Shown piece by piece: positions 41,246 through 41,402 of a stretch of 41,402 nucleotides of DNA. How positions within the stretch are numbered: the first letter of the stretch is position 1; every line of letters begins with the position of its first letter. The DNA is taken from assembly GCA_002701385.1 (NCBI GenBank), contig NZVD01000084.1, forward strand, positions 27,432-68,833. Reading direction: 5' to 3'. The notes below the pieces were generated by a model that saw only the letters and a list, made by a program, of their open reading frames with translations, did not search any database and was not told the DNA's origin. The DNA is from Rhodopirellula sp. GTDB lineage: Bacteria; Planctomycetota; Planctomycetia; Pirellulales; Pirellulaceae. The position numbers were made by a program, and so were the translations under genes.

Positions 41246-41402
41246 TTGTTTCTCCCCGTACTTTCGCCTTGCAAATAAACCTTATCAAAGGCGGACGCGT
41301 TGAGACAATCCACAGAATTGCTACACACTAGGGAGAATTGTATGGAAAACGCTACATAGATGGGCGTCGCCCTTGAGCGTACCGAAAACAGCAGATTGAA
41401 TT

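Noticed and set aside
1-41402. CRISPR arrays, tRNA or rRNA genes, insertion sequences, prophage or defence genes
   Set aside because: No repeated spacers, cloverleaf patterns, transposase or integrase motifs, or toxin-antitoxin-like gene pairs were seen; the region appears to be stable chromosome.

Overview
The window looks like a chromosomal piece of a planctomycete (Planctomycetota, probably Pirellulales or a relative). The evidence is the gene families: three DUF1549/DUF1553 proteins, two DUF1501 proteins with Tat-type leaders, a PSD1-type planctomycete cytochrome domain, a PVC-type dehydrogenase with a fused Pirellula/Verrucomicrobium-type heme domain, a sulfatase and a DUF6807 ('PmoA-like') protein. 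About 33 protein genes fill it, mostly separated by short gaps. I saw no tRNA, rRNA, CRISPR array, insertion sequence or integrase. The family assignments come from motifs read by eye, not from database searches.

Region 1 (1-9446, + strand) begins with the tail of an iron-containing alcohol dehydrogenase. A DUF1549/DUF1553 protein and a DUF1501 protein follow, closed by a clear rho-independent terminator. Next come an exported SMP-30/gluconolactonase-like protein, a 1041-residue PVC-type dehydrogenase/cytochrome and a sulfatase. Together this looks like an exported set for oxidising and desulfating carbohydrates.

Region 2 (9436-18099, mostly - strand) holds a lipoprotein and msrA, a divergent DUF6807 protein, a second set (PSD1-DUF1549-DUF1553 protein followed by DUF1501), a PfkB sugar kinase and an NhaA antiporter with a histidine-rich periplasmic loop.

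Region 3 (18100-26596) holds an Amt ammonium transporter with a structured upstream region, a metal-dependent cyclase-family hydrolase, ArsC, a TPM-domain membrane protein, a large sugar-dehydrogenase/cytochrome fusion and an NRAMP-like transporter. The transporter lacks the DPGN metal motif and carries EF-hand-like calcium loops in an extracytoplasmic insert.

Region 4 (26608-34255) holds an unknown helical protein and then a tightly packed + strand unit: a histidine-rich polytopic membrane protein abutting a NarL-type histidine kinase, which overlaps a two-domain polysaccharide deacetylase, followed by a 2Fe-2S ferredoxin. I rate this unit and the NRAMP-like protein as the best candidates for something undescribed. 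An HtrA-type protease, Aat and a cyclophilin complete the region.

Region 5 (34256-41402) holds a DUF1549/DUF1553 protein with Ig-like domains that has its own promoter candidate, 5' stem-loop and terminator but no DUF1501 partner. A membrane-anchored leucine-rich-repeat protein, three unknown membrane proteins and a DapA-family protein lacking the Schiff-base lysine make up the rest.
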